Part shown: positions 8,464 through 16,411 of the stretch, in pieces
How positions within the stretch are numbered: position 1 is the stretch's first letter
Layout of the letters: each line of letters opens with the position of its first letter
Source: Bog-473 sp963783965
GTDB taxonomy: Bacteria > Actinomycetota > Acidimicrobiia > Acidimicrobiales > RAAP-2
DNA length: 64,000 nt
Assembly: GCA_963783965.1 (NCBI GenBank)
Contig: CAWAPQ010000004.1
Location: 62,001 to 126,000 of the forward strand
Direction of reading: 5' to 3'
Position numbers and translations under genes: made by a program
Notes under the pieces: model-generated
What the model saw: only the letters and a program-made list of their open reading frames with translations
What the model was told of the DNA's origin: nothing
Databases searched by the model: none

Positions 8464-9736
8464 CGCGAGCTCAGCTCCCGCGCTACAGAGGGTCCACCAG
8501 CTGTTGGGTCATCCGACTGACCTGCAAGGCCACCTCGACACCCACGGCCCCCTCAATGTCGCACGCGGGCGAAGTAACTCCTGGCGACATGGCCTCGTGA
8601 CCAGCATCGAAGATTCGGGGCTGACCGGTCGTGGCGGGGGGGCCTTTCCCACTTCCGTCAAGCTGGCACTTGCCCATTCTGCCGGAGCCGGCGGCATCGT
8701 CCTCGTGAATGCGATGGAGGGCGAGCCGGCCAGCAGCAAGGACCATTTGCTCCTGACTCGGGCAGCTCATCTGGTGCTCGACGGCGCCCAATACCTCGCC
8801 ACGCTTTGCGACAGCGATCGCATTGTGGTCTGCGTCCCAGCCGGCCGCGTCGCGGTCACCTCCGCGGTGCGTGACGCCATACTGGAGCGGAGACGGCACC
8901 GTTATGCCAGGGTCAGGGAACAGATTGTCAACCCGCCGGATCGTTTCATCGCCGGCGAGGAATCGGCACTGGCCAACTGGATTGAGTCGGCGCGCTCGGT
9001 ACCGGTCTTCCGACCGGACAAGGGCATTCCGCTCCGCATCAAGAAACGACCGGCTCTCGTTCACAACACTGAAACCCTGGCCCACATCGCCCTCATAGCC
9101 CGAAACGGTCCCGGACCCTTTCGGGCCCGCGGCTTGGTCGACGAGCCTGGGACCTGCCTCGTGACCCTCAGCGGTACCGTCGCCCACCCCGGAGTGGTCG
9201 AGGTGGACAAGGGCACCGCCTTGTGGGACATCGCCCTGCGGAGCCAACCCGTCGAGCCCATACAGGCGCTCCTCGTCGGGGGCTACGGAGGAACGTGGGT
9301 CGGGCCGGCGAATTTTGAGACCCCCTATGCCTCCATCCCGCTCCGTGCGGTGGGTGCCACAGCCGGAGTCGGGGTGATCGTGGCACTCGGCGAGACATTC
9401 TGCGGCCTGGCCGAGACCGCCCGTATCGCCCGCTACCTGGCCGACCAGAGCGCCGGTCAATGCGGTCCGTGCGTGTACGGACTGCCCGCCATCGCCGACG
9501 ATCTGGCCCTCCTGGCCCGTGGCCGGGGAGACAGCGTTCTCATGACGAGACTGGATCGTCGTCTGCTCGAGGTATACGGGCGTGGGGCGTGCCGCCATCC
9601 CGATGGCGCGGTCGGACTGGTACGAAGCGCGCTTACCGTCTTTGCCGCCGACGTTGCCAAGCACAGCCGAGGAGCACCCTGCACTCACTGGCGCAAACCC
9701 TCCGCGCTTCGTTTTCCGAATCCAGTTGGCCTGTGA
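8453..9736 (+). CDS. NuoF-like NADH-binding flavoprotein with SLBB and Fe-S domains
   Basis: A 427-residue protein that starts inside the end of the membrane gene (11-nt overlap) after AAGGGG. GRGGGAFP at 59-66 is the FMN-binding loop. NAMEGEPASSKD and AGEESAL follow as in the 51-kDa subunit of complex I. A central SLBB-like segment precedes the C-terminal cluster domain, SAGQCGPC...RGACRHPDG. Only three of the four cysteines of the classic NuoF motif are present, because SAG replaces SCG. It likely accepts electrons from NAD(P)H and passes them to the ferredoxin or the heme membrane protein next door. Confidence 0.87.
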   Translation: MSPNASSAPALQRVHQLLGHPTDLQGHLDTHGPLNVARGRSNSWRHGLVTSIEDSGLTGRGGGAFPTSVKLALAHSAGAGGIVLVNAMEGEPASSKDHLLLTRAAHLVLDGAQYLATLCDSDRIVVCVPAGRVAVTSAVRDAILERRRHRYARVREQIVNPPDRFIAGEESALANWIESARSVPVFRPDKGIPLRIKKRPALVHNTETLAHIALIARNGPGPFRARGLVDEPGTCLVTLSGTVAHPGVVEVDKGTALWDIALRSQPVEPIQALLVGGYGGTWVGPANFETPYASIPLRAVGATAGVGVIVALGETFCGLAETARIARYLADQSAGQCGPCVYGLPAIADDLALLARGRGDSVLMTRLDRRLLEVYGRGACRHPDGAVGLVRSALTVFAADVAKHSRGAPCTHWRKPSALRFPNPVGL

Positions 9737-9951
9737 GAGTGAGCGAACTGCGGATCACAGTGGACCCGGTGGCCTGCGAGGCCTACGGCTACTGCGCCGA
9801 GCTGCTCCCCGAGGCAATCTCGCTCGATGAATGGGGTTACCCAATCACTCAAGACGGACCCGTTCCTGGGCATCTGATCGCCCTGGCCAAGCGAGCGGTG
9901 CGGGACTGTCCGAAGCGCGCCATAACCCTACGCAGCAAGAACACACGGTAG
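9733..9951 (+). CDS. Small ferredoxin of the 3Fe-4S type
   Basis: A 72-residue protein read from GTG 9733, which overlaps the upstream stop (GTGA); a second GTG lies 6 nt further on. The pattern C-EAYGY-C...C-PKRAI is the C-x2-x-x2-C...CP arrangement of single-cluster ferredoxins, with Tyr in place of the second cluster cysteine. That favours a 3Fe-4S centre. Such ferredoxins usually serve P450s; here it closes the redox cluster and probably pairs with the NuoF-like protein. It could also serve the P450 at 13834, which lies 4 kb away. Confidence 0.85.
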   Translation: MRVSELRITVDPVACEAYGYCAELLPEAISLDEWGYPITQDGPVPGHLIALAKRAVRDCPKRAITLRSKNTR

Positions 9952-10039
9952 ATCGCCGAAGCGACGAACGGATTCGGGGCGGTCCCGGGCAAGGGAGCAG
10001 TGTCGGGTCCCACCTTCCGAGAAAAGACCAACCTACATA

Positions 10040-10068
10040 TTGCGTAGCTACGTCCTACGTAGTAGCTT
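10040..10068 (+). promoter_or_regulatory. Leaderless padR promoter with an embedded palindromic operator
   Basis: TTGCGT (10040-10045), a 17-nt spacer and TAGCTT (10063-10068) put the predicted start of transcription on the GTG at 10075, so the message would be leaderless. The spacer contains a perfect 6-3-6 palindrome, CTACGTcctACGTAG (10048-10062). A dimeric regulator bound there would block RNA polymerase. Autorepression by the PadR protein is the likely reading. Confidence 0.55.
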
Positions 10069-10074
10069 CACAAC

Positions 10075-10440
10075 GTGCGGACCGGCGATCTCAACGGTGT
10101 CGGTGGAACACCCCCGTCTCGGCGTCGGTCGAACGACCCACCCATTCTGATTCTCATGAGCCTTGCCGACGGGGACAAACACGGGCACGCCCTCCTCAAG
10201 GACATCGAGGCGTTCGCCGGCGTCAAGCTCGGTCCTGGTGCGCTCTATGGGGCGATAACGAGGCTGGAGGAGCGCGGGCTCATCGAGCCACTTGAGTCCG
10301 ACGATCGTCGTCGCCCCTACCGACTCACGGCGGCCGGTTCCGAGGCCCTCGCCGCCTCCGTCGCCCAGATGCGTGACCTTGTCCGAGTGGGAGAAGCCCG
10401 GCTCAAGACTGTCCCAAAACCGCGCCCGAGGATGGCGTGA
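10075..10440 (+). CDS. PadR family transcriptional regulator
   Basis: A 121-residue winged-helix protein. After about 22 basic residues comes LILMSLADGDKHGHALLKDIE, then the recognition region GPGALYGAITRLEERGLIEP and the wing DRRRPYRLTAAG. It lacks the long C-terminal dimerisation helices of full PadR proteins, so it is the short (s-type) form. No Shine-Dalgarno precedes the GTG, in line with a leaderless message. It overlaps the next gene by 4 nt (GTGA) and presumably controls it and itself through the palindrome in its promoter. Confidence 0.9.
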   Translation: MRTGDLNGVGGTPPSRRRSNDPPILILMSLADGDKHGHALLKDIEAFAGVKLGPGALYGAITRLEERGLIEPLESDDRRRPYRLTAAGSEALAASVAQMRDLVRVGEARLKTVPKPRPRMA

Positions 10441-11420
10441 CGCGGCAGCGAAGGGTCGGAGCGCAGGACACTGGGGGAAATATGCACAGCGAAGTCGGCG
10501 ACCCCCGCCTCCGCTGGTACCCGCAGGCGTGGCGCGCGAGATATGGGGACGAGCTCATCGCCCTGCTTGACGACGAGTACAACGGCAATCTCCCAGTCAA
10601 AGTTCGCCTCAGCCTTGTGACCGGCGGACTCGAACAGCGGACCAGGCAATCCGGAATGATCGGTGACTCCTTACCACCTGTCGACAGGATCCGTGCTGGG
10701 GCCTTGGTGATCCTCGCTGCTTGGATCGCCTTCGTGATCGCGGGCACCAGCTTCGCCAAGTTCTCCGAGCACTTCGACGAAGCGTTGCCACACGGCGCTG
10801 GTCCTCACCACGTGCCTGACCTCACCTTCACCATGCTCCAGACGGTGGCAGGAGTCGGGAGTGTCCTCGTGGTCACTGGGGCTCTCTTCGCCGTGCCCGC
10901 GTTCGTGCGATTCCTTCGAACGGGCGGGTGGGGCTCCGTGCGTGGGCACTACCTTCGGGCCCTCGCCTGCACAGCGCTCACAGCAGTCATCACGGTGCTG
11001 CTCTTCGTATGGGCGCGCCATCTGACACCACTGCAACGCCACGGCGGCCTTCACTGGTACGGAGGACTGTTCTTGGTCTGGGGGTTGGTCAGCGCTCTCA
11101 CCTTGGTCCTGTGGGCAGTGGCGGCAATCGCAACAGTCACGCGAATCGAGCTCACTAGGACAATTCTTGCCGTGGAGGCGACGCTGGCCCTTGTTATCGC
11201 GGGGGCGATGCTGGTGATGTTTGTTGCCGTTGTGGTCTGGTGGGCCGCTATGGCGAAGGACGCGCCAGGCTTTTTGCACGCCAACCCCGCCGGCGCCCCT
11301 GGGTCACCCTGGGATGTTTGGTTGATCGCCACGGTCGCGCTCATGGTTCTGGCGCTCGTCACTGCTACCGCTGGCGTAGTTCGAGAAGTCAGCGTGTCCA
11401 TAAAGATGCCAAGAACGTGA
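10437..11420 (+). CDS. PadR-linked multi-pass membrane protein
   Basis: A 327-residue protein. Its cytoplasmic N-terminus carries the sequence RWYPQAWRARYGDELIALL, a signature seen in membrane proteins encoded next to PadR regulators in actinobacteria. About six hydrophobic helices follow. It is translationally coupled to padR. An internal ATG at 10482 (MHSEVGD) is an alternative start. No transport or enzyme motif is visible. The pairing suggests that PadR controls this protein in response to membrane-active compounds, but that is inference. Confidence 0.72.
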   Translation: MTRQRRVGAQDTGGNMHSEVGDPRLRWYPQAWRARYGDELIALLDDEYNGNLPVKVRLSLVTGGLEQRTRQSGMIGDSLPPVDRIRAGALVILAAWIAFVIAGTSFAKFSEHFDEALPHGAGPHHVPDLTFTMLQTVAGVGSVLVVTGALFAVPAFVRFLRTGGWGSVRGHYLRALACTALTAVITVLLFVWARHLTPLQRHGGLHWYGGLFLVWGLVSALTLVLWAVAAIATVTRIELTRTILAVEATLALVIAGAMLVMFVAVVVWWAAMAKDAPGFLHANPAGAPGSPWDVWLIATVALMVLALVTATAGVVREVSVSIKMPRT

Positions 11421-11560
11421 TGGCGCGTCGATGTTCATGGGACCCGCGTAGGCGTCTCGATCTTTAGCAACCGGACCTCTGACACTCGCGTCAAAGGTCA
11501 CACAGACGTCCACGACAACATCCCGCGTTCTTGGTTCGCCTTGCATGAGAAGCTCTCCAG

Positions 11561-11956
11561 ATGGCTCGTTTGGACCTGGTCACGCTCGTTGTAACGAGCT
11601 ACGACCCCGCGATTGAGTTCTTCGTGGAGAAGCTGGGATTTGAGTTGGTGGAAGATTCTGCAGCTGTGACCAACGATGGACATCCGAAGCGATGGGTCAT
11701 CGTGCGTCCGCCCGGAGCCCAGACGGGAATTTTGCTCGCACAGGCTGATGGAGTGGATCAAGCATCCATCGTCGGGGGCCAGGTGGCTGGCCGCGTCGGC
11801 TTCTTCTTGCGTGTCGATGACTTCGACGAGGCCCAGAGCCGGATGGCGTCAGTTGGCGTCGAGTTCGTGACCCCTCCTCGCACCGAGCCATACGGAAGGG
11901 TCGCAGTGTTTCTGGACGTCGCAGGCAATCGTTGGGATTTGGTCGGGCCTTCTTAG
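11561..11956 (+). CDS. VOC family (glyoxalase/bleomycin resistance-like) protein
   Basis: A 131-residue protein with two beta-alpha-beta-beta-beta modules. The first is VTLVVTSYDPAIEFFVEKLGFELVED; the second is GRVGFFLRVDDFDEAQSRMASVGVEFV, ending in AVFLDVAGNRWDLVGP. The closing DxxGNxWDL motif supplies the usual acidic metal or substrate region. The start has little ribosome-binding support. It is a stand-alone gene, and the substrate cannot be deduced. Confidence 0.85.
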   Translation: MARLDLVTLVVTSYDPAIEFFVEKLGFELVEDSAAVTNDGHPKRWVIVRPPGAQTGILLAQADGVDQASIVGGQVAGRVGFFLRVDDFDEAQSRMASVGVEFVTPPRTEPYGRVAVFLDVAGNRWDLVGPS

Positions 11957-12117
11957 ATGTCGCGGCTGCGCGCAGGCCCGCGATCCGAGCGCTGACCGTC
12001 AGGTCCCTGTCCCGTCGTGCAGTAGCGGGAGGCAGTGCAGCTCGCGGTGACGAGCAGACTCCACGCCAAGCTGGAGGTCGCCAGATTTTTCGAGCCGTTG
12101 CTCGAACAATGTGGCAT

Positions 12118-12153
12118 TGATCGAAATCGGCGCTCGCTATATCATATCGATCA
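12118..12153. promoter_or_regulatory. Possible operator upstream of the aldehyde dehydrogenase operon
   Basis: TGATCGA (12118-12124) is repeated in inverted order as TCGATCA (12147-12153), 120 nt before the aldehyde dehydrogenase start. The AT-rich CTATATCATATC between the arms differs from its GC-rich surroundings. It could be a regulator site and promoter. The 22-nt gap between the arms makes this weak. Confidence 0.3.
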
Positions 12154-12272
12154 TCGCGGCACTCTTCCGGCAACAGAGCTGACCCTCGACTTGGCTGATC
12201 CCCGACGATCGGCCCGGTGCTGGACGCATGCGTCACGGGTAACAAATGTCGATCAGTTCAGGGGAGGAAGTC

Positions 12273-13708
12273 GTGATCAAGTACGAGAAATTCTTCATCG
12301 GGGGGTCGTGGCGCCGGCCGGAAACCGACCAGGTCATTGAGGTGTTCTCCCCGCACACCGAGGAGCTCGTGGGTTCGGTTCCCGAGGGAAGTCCGGCAGA
12401 TATGGACGCTGCAGTTGCTGCAGCGCGTCAGGCTTTCGAGGGGGAATGGGGACGTTCCACCCCAAAGGAGCGGGGCGAAGTCCTCAAACGGCTGGCCGAG
12501 GAGTTCGGGAAGCGTGCGGACGAGGTGGCCGAAATCCAGGTGAAGGAGATGGGTATCCCTGCCATGTGGGCTTCTGCCGCCGTGGTGGGGCCCGCGGTGG
12601 CAACCCTGGATTACTTCGGGGACCTCGCTGCATCGTACGAAAGCGAAGAGCGCAGGACCGGATTGACTGGCCAGGAAAGTGTGGTGCGACGCCGTCCGGT
12701 CGGTGTCGTCGCCGCGATCATCCCGTGGAACGGTCCCTCCGCCCTTACCGCGGTCAAGATCGGTCCGGCCCTGGTCGCAGGTTGCACCGTGGTCTTGAAA
12801 CCGGCCCCGGAGGCCCCGCTCGGCATCAACTTGTTGGCAGAAGCAGCCATCGCCGCGGGAGTTCCTGAAGGTGTTTTGAACATCGTCCCCGCCGGCCGAG
12901 AAACCGGTGAGTATTTGGTGACTCACCCAGGGGTCGACAAGGTGTCCTTCACGGGTTCGGCGGCAGCCGGTCGTCGAATCGCAGAGCTCTGCGGAGCCCG
13001 TCTGCGACCCGTCACGCTGGAGCTCGGCGGCAAGTCCGCCGCCATCGTCCTGGAGGACGCCGACCTCGAGAAGACCCTGGCAGGGTTGTTGGTGAACTGC
13101 TTCCTCATCAATGGTCAGGTGTGCGCGCTCGACTCCCGCGTTCTCGTGCCTGAAAGTCGGGCACAGGAGTTCACGGACGCGTTCGTTGCAATGGTCGCGT
13201 CGTTACAGGTGGGTGATCCGGCTGATCCGGCGACCATCGTCGGGCCGCTGGTCGCCGAGCGACAGCGCACTCGCGTCGAGGGTTACATCAGTCGAGGCAT
13301 TGAAGAAGGCGCGAAGGTCCTGATCGGCGGAGGCCGTCCCGCTGCCCAGTCGTCCGGTTGGTATGTGGAGCCGACGGTGTTCGCTGACGTGGAGCAGGAC
13401 ATGACGATTGCACAGGAAGAAATTTTGGACCCGTCATCTCCATCATCAAGTACGAAGACGAGGCCGACGCCATCGCGATTGCGAACAACTCTGAATACGG
13501 TCTCGCCGGGTCGATCTGGACCGAGGACATTGAGAGGGCCCTGCGCATTTCTGCGCAGATTGATACTGGAACGATGGCCATCAATACCTTCGGGTGTCAG
13601 CTCAGCACGCCTTTCGGAGGAACAAAATCGAGCGGCATGGGAAGCGAGATGGGGCCGGAAAGCATTGATGCGTACGTCCAGTACCAGTCGGTGCTCCTGC
13701 CTGCATAG
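12273..13708 (+). pseudogene. Aldehyde dehydrogenase gene interrupted by a single-base frameshift
   Basis: GTG 12273 follows GGGGAGGAA and opens IKYEKFFIGGSW, the usual N-terminus of NAD(P)-dependent aldehyde dehydrogenases. The catalytic Glu sits in VTLELGGKSA, and the catalytic Cys is probably in GQVCALDSR. At 13423-13426 the sequence ATTTTGGACCC should read ATTTTTGGACCC to encode EEIFGPV. After that point the correct protein (SIIKYEDEADAIAIANN through FGGTKSSGMGSE) continues in another frame to TAG 13706-13708. Adding one T gives an uninterrupted 478-residue enzyme of normal length. A base lost in the T-run by sequencing error is as likely as a true mutation. It leads an operon with a P450. 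Confidence 0.85.
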
Positions 13709-13833
13709 TTGCTGAGCCCTCAGCGCGATGCCGTGGCTGATGTGCCGACCAAAACTCTCAGTGGGCAACCCGTTTGACCTTCATAATCCAGCAACGGCCG
13801 TAGATCCGTTCTTCACGCAGAAAGGGGGCTGAC

Positions 13834-15117
13834 ATGAGCGAAGACGATGCGTTGTACTTCGAACCGTTCGACCTCAACTGTCGAACCGGATTGTTCGACA
13901 CGTACGCGCGACTGCATCGCGAGGCGCCGGTTCGACAATGCGAGTCGGGTTTCTGGTCAGTTGTGAGACTTGAGGATGTACGGTCCCTCTACACAAGGCA
14001 GGACCTGTTCTCGAACCGCCCGAACGGAGGCGATTCTTCGAATCCCCCCGTTGATTTCGACATTCCCGAGGTGGCTGAGAGACTGGGTCCCGTTTTCGAG
14101 ACGATGTTGTTGGACTCGAAGGAGTTGCTCTCCGCCTCGATCATCGTTGGTGTCGATCCGCCCTTGCACACCAAAATTCGGGGAAGTGTGAACCGGGCAT
14201 TCACGAAGACTCGCATCGAGGCACTGCGAGGATTTATCGACGAGGAAGTCGCAGCATGTCTGGAGCAGATCGACAGCGCGACGACGTTCGACATCATCGG
14301 CGAGCTGGGTATTGAGATCCCATTGCGAGTAATGGTGCGGCTTTTCGGCCTCGACCCTCAAGACAACGAGCGATTTCGAAGCTGGGTCCGTACGTCCTCC
14401 TCCCAATGGAACGCCGAGGAGCCTCGAGGCTCGGCTGGGTGGCTCGAGGCGCACTACAAAATGATTTCGCAGTTTGCCGACTACTTCCTCCCACTGATGG
14501 AGGAGCGGCAGAAGAATCCCGGAACGGATCTCCTCAGCGACATCATGGCGCTGGAGGATGACGTGATGAACGCCTCCGAGGTGGTTCTCTTTATTCTGAT
14601 ACTGCTGGCAGCGGGCATCGAAACCACGTCGAACCTGATCGGAAACGTCGTCGTGGAGTTGCTCCGTCATCCCAAGCAATTGGCGATGGTGGTCGCTGAC
14701 CCGTCTTTGGTACCTGCGGCAATCGAAGAGTCCCTTCGGTATGACTCGCCGTTCCAATTCACACTGCGCGAAGCAAAGGTCGATGCCGAGTTGTCCGGGG
14801 TCACGATTCCGGCCGGATCGCTCATATTGAACATGATCGGAGCGGCCAACCATGACCCCGCCCACTTCGTGGATCCCGATCAGTTCGACATCACCCGTGA
14901 GCAGCAGCCCCACGTGGGCTTCGGTCAGGGCATTCACTACTGTCTCGGCGCCGCGCTGGCACGCATGGAGGCGCAGGCGGCCCTTCGGGGAATCCTTCCC
15001 TATCTCCCGGACTTTGCACTCGACGAGGATGGCCTGGTCGAGAGAGCGAGCCTGCTGATCTGGGGAAAGGAAAAAATCCCTCTGGTCAGGCGCGTCTCTG
15101 CTGTCGCCGCCGTCTGA
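13834..15117 (+). CDS. Cytochrome P450 monooxygenase
   Basis: A 427-residue soluble bacterial P450 after AAAGGGGGC. The oxygen-binding I-helix reads AAGIETT at 259-265, the K-helix ESLR at 299-302, and the heme loop GFGQGIHYCLGAALARME has ligand Cys370. The length is typical of class I enzymes, which need a ferredoxin and a reductase. It sits between an aldehyde dehydrogenase and an AttH-like protein. That suggests stepwise oxidation of a hydrophobic substrate such as a terpenoid, steroid or aromatic side chain; the substrate is not known. Confidence 0.95.
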   Translation: MSEDDALYFEPFDLNCRTGLFDTYARLHREAPVRQCESGFWSVVRLEDVRSLYTRQDLFSNRPNGGDSSNPPVDFDIPEVAERLGPVFETMLLDSKELLSASIIVGVDPPLHTKIRGSVNRAFTKTRIEALRGFIDEEVAACLEQIDSATTFDIIGELGIEIPLRVMVRLFGLDPQDNERFRSWVRTSSSQWNAEEPRGSAGWLEAHYKMISQFADYFLPLMEERQKNPGTDLLSDIMALEDDVMNASEVVLFILILLAAGIETTSNLIGNVVVELLRHPKQLAMVVADPSLVPAAIEESLRYDSPFQFTLREAKVDAELSGVTIPAGSLILNMIGAANHDPAHFVDPDQFDITREQQPHVGFGQGIHYCLGAALARMEAQAALRGILPYLPDFALDEDGLVERASLLIWGKEKIPLVRRVSAVAAV

Positions 15118-15177
15118 AGGCCGAGCGGCACCACCGTCTGGATCTGTTCGAGAACCGTAGAGAGGGACGAATTCGTA

Positions 15178-16284
15178 ATGACGGATATCTCCGATTCGCA
15201 GCACATGGTCGAGGTCGAAGACGACGCGCTGCATGACCTGGAACCCGACGTTCCATTCTGGAGCGAGAGCGGGATGTTCACCTCTCACGACCCCGCGACC
15301 GGCATTTCCGCCTATCTCCACTTCGCACTGCTGGACGCCCGGATGTGGCAAGGCGTCTTCGCGTTGTACCTGCCGAACGGAGAGTTGCTCGTGAGCCGGA
15401 CGTTCGGTCTTCGAGAAGATGGACGACCGATGACCACCGGACAGGCCACGTTGGAGCCCGTCGTCCCGCGCCAGTCCTGGAGGATGCGCTACGACGGTGT
15501 CGCCCGACGTGTGCTCATGGCCGATTTGGCGGAGGGACCCCTGACCGACGGCGCTGTCGAGCAGGTCCAGGTCGACCTCGTGGGGGAGGCGACCTGTCCC
15601 GCCTATGGATCGAGGCCGAAGGTCCATGCCAGTGAGCATCAGTCGCTGCTCGGTGACATCGACTTCCTCGCCAAGGAAGCTGGGGGGACGGCCGGGGGAA
15701 GCACGCCATTCGATGACGCGAAGCGGGGATCGGGACTTCACGTCGAGCAGTCCATGAAGGTGACTGGGGAGCTGCGGTTCGGTGGCAGCGTCGTGAGCTT
15801 CGACGGAGTCGGGCACCGCGACCACTCGTGTGGCACTCGCAACCGGAGCCACATGTGGCGCGAGTCCTGGATCAACGGCTCGTTTCCCAGCGGTCGGACG
15901 TTCCACGCACTCCAGGTCTTCGTCACCGGCAGACCGACCTACTTCATGGGTTACGTGTGGAGCGGACAGAAGTTCCATGAGATGTCGGACTACGTCGGGC
16001 CTCTGCTCAGCGGACCGATGGGCCAGCCCTGGGTCTTCGACGTTTCGTTCGATGCCGATGGGGCTCCTCAGCAGCTGCGGGGTGAGCTGTTAGGAGTCAT
16101 GCCGGCCTCCATTCCCCTGCCTCAGGGGTCCCACCTCGGCGTCGTTCCGAACTCGCCACTCTCAGCGCAGTGTCCGACCCGATGGACCTGGGGCGAAGAG
16201 GTGGGCTACGGCTGGGTCGAGCGCGTGTTCACACCGCGTGGCTGGATCGCCGTCACAGCGAGTGCTCCTGTGGGTGGGCCTTGA
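15178..16284 (+). CDS. AttH/CrtC-like two-lobed beta-barrel protein
   Basis: A 368-residue protein with no signal peptide. Two halves are rich in beta-type segments. VSFDGVGHRDHSCGTRN near residue 215, followed by WINGSFPSGRTFHALQVF, resembles the core of the AttH / carotenoid 1,2-hydratase (CrtC) lipocalin-like superfamily and of the DUF7064/DUF7065 proteins that travel with P450 and acyl-CoA genes. It may bind or hydrate a lipophilic intermediate of the pathway. The superfamily call is moderate; an enzymatic role is inference. Confidence 0.6.
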   Translation: MTDISDSQHMVEVEDDALHDLEPDVPFWSESGMFTSHDPATGISAYLHFALLDARMWQGVFALYLPNGELLVSRTFGLREDGRPMTTGQATLEPVVPRQSWRMRYDGVARRVLMADLAEGPLTDGAVEQVQVDLVGEATCPAYGSRPKVHASEHQSLLGDIDFLAKEAGGTAGGSTPFDDAKRGSGLHVEQSMKVTGELRFGGSVVSFDGVGHRDHSCGTRNRSHMWRESWINGSFPSGRTFHALQVFVTGRPTYFMGYVWSGQKFHEMSDYVGPLLSGPMGQPWVFDVSFDADGAPQQLRGELLGVMPASIPLPQGSHLGVVPNSPLSAQCPTRWTWGEEVGYGWVERVFTPRGWIAVTASAPVGGP

Positions 16285-16411
16285 GGGCCCCTCGCCCGCG
16301 CGGCGGGTCGTGTACGTGCCCCGGGGTGGGGCCGAACGCGTCGGTCGCCTCGGGAGCACCTCTCATGACCCGGTCTCAAAGTCGCCTACCCCTCTAAGGA
16401 CAGGATCGAAA

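Noticed and set aside
13957..15978. A 673-codon open frame on the minus strand across the P450 and AttH-like genes
   Set aside because: It lies antisense to two genes with clear motifs, has no recognisable domains, and is the usual open antisense frame of GC-rich coding DNA.
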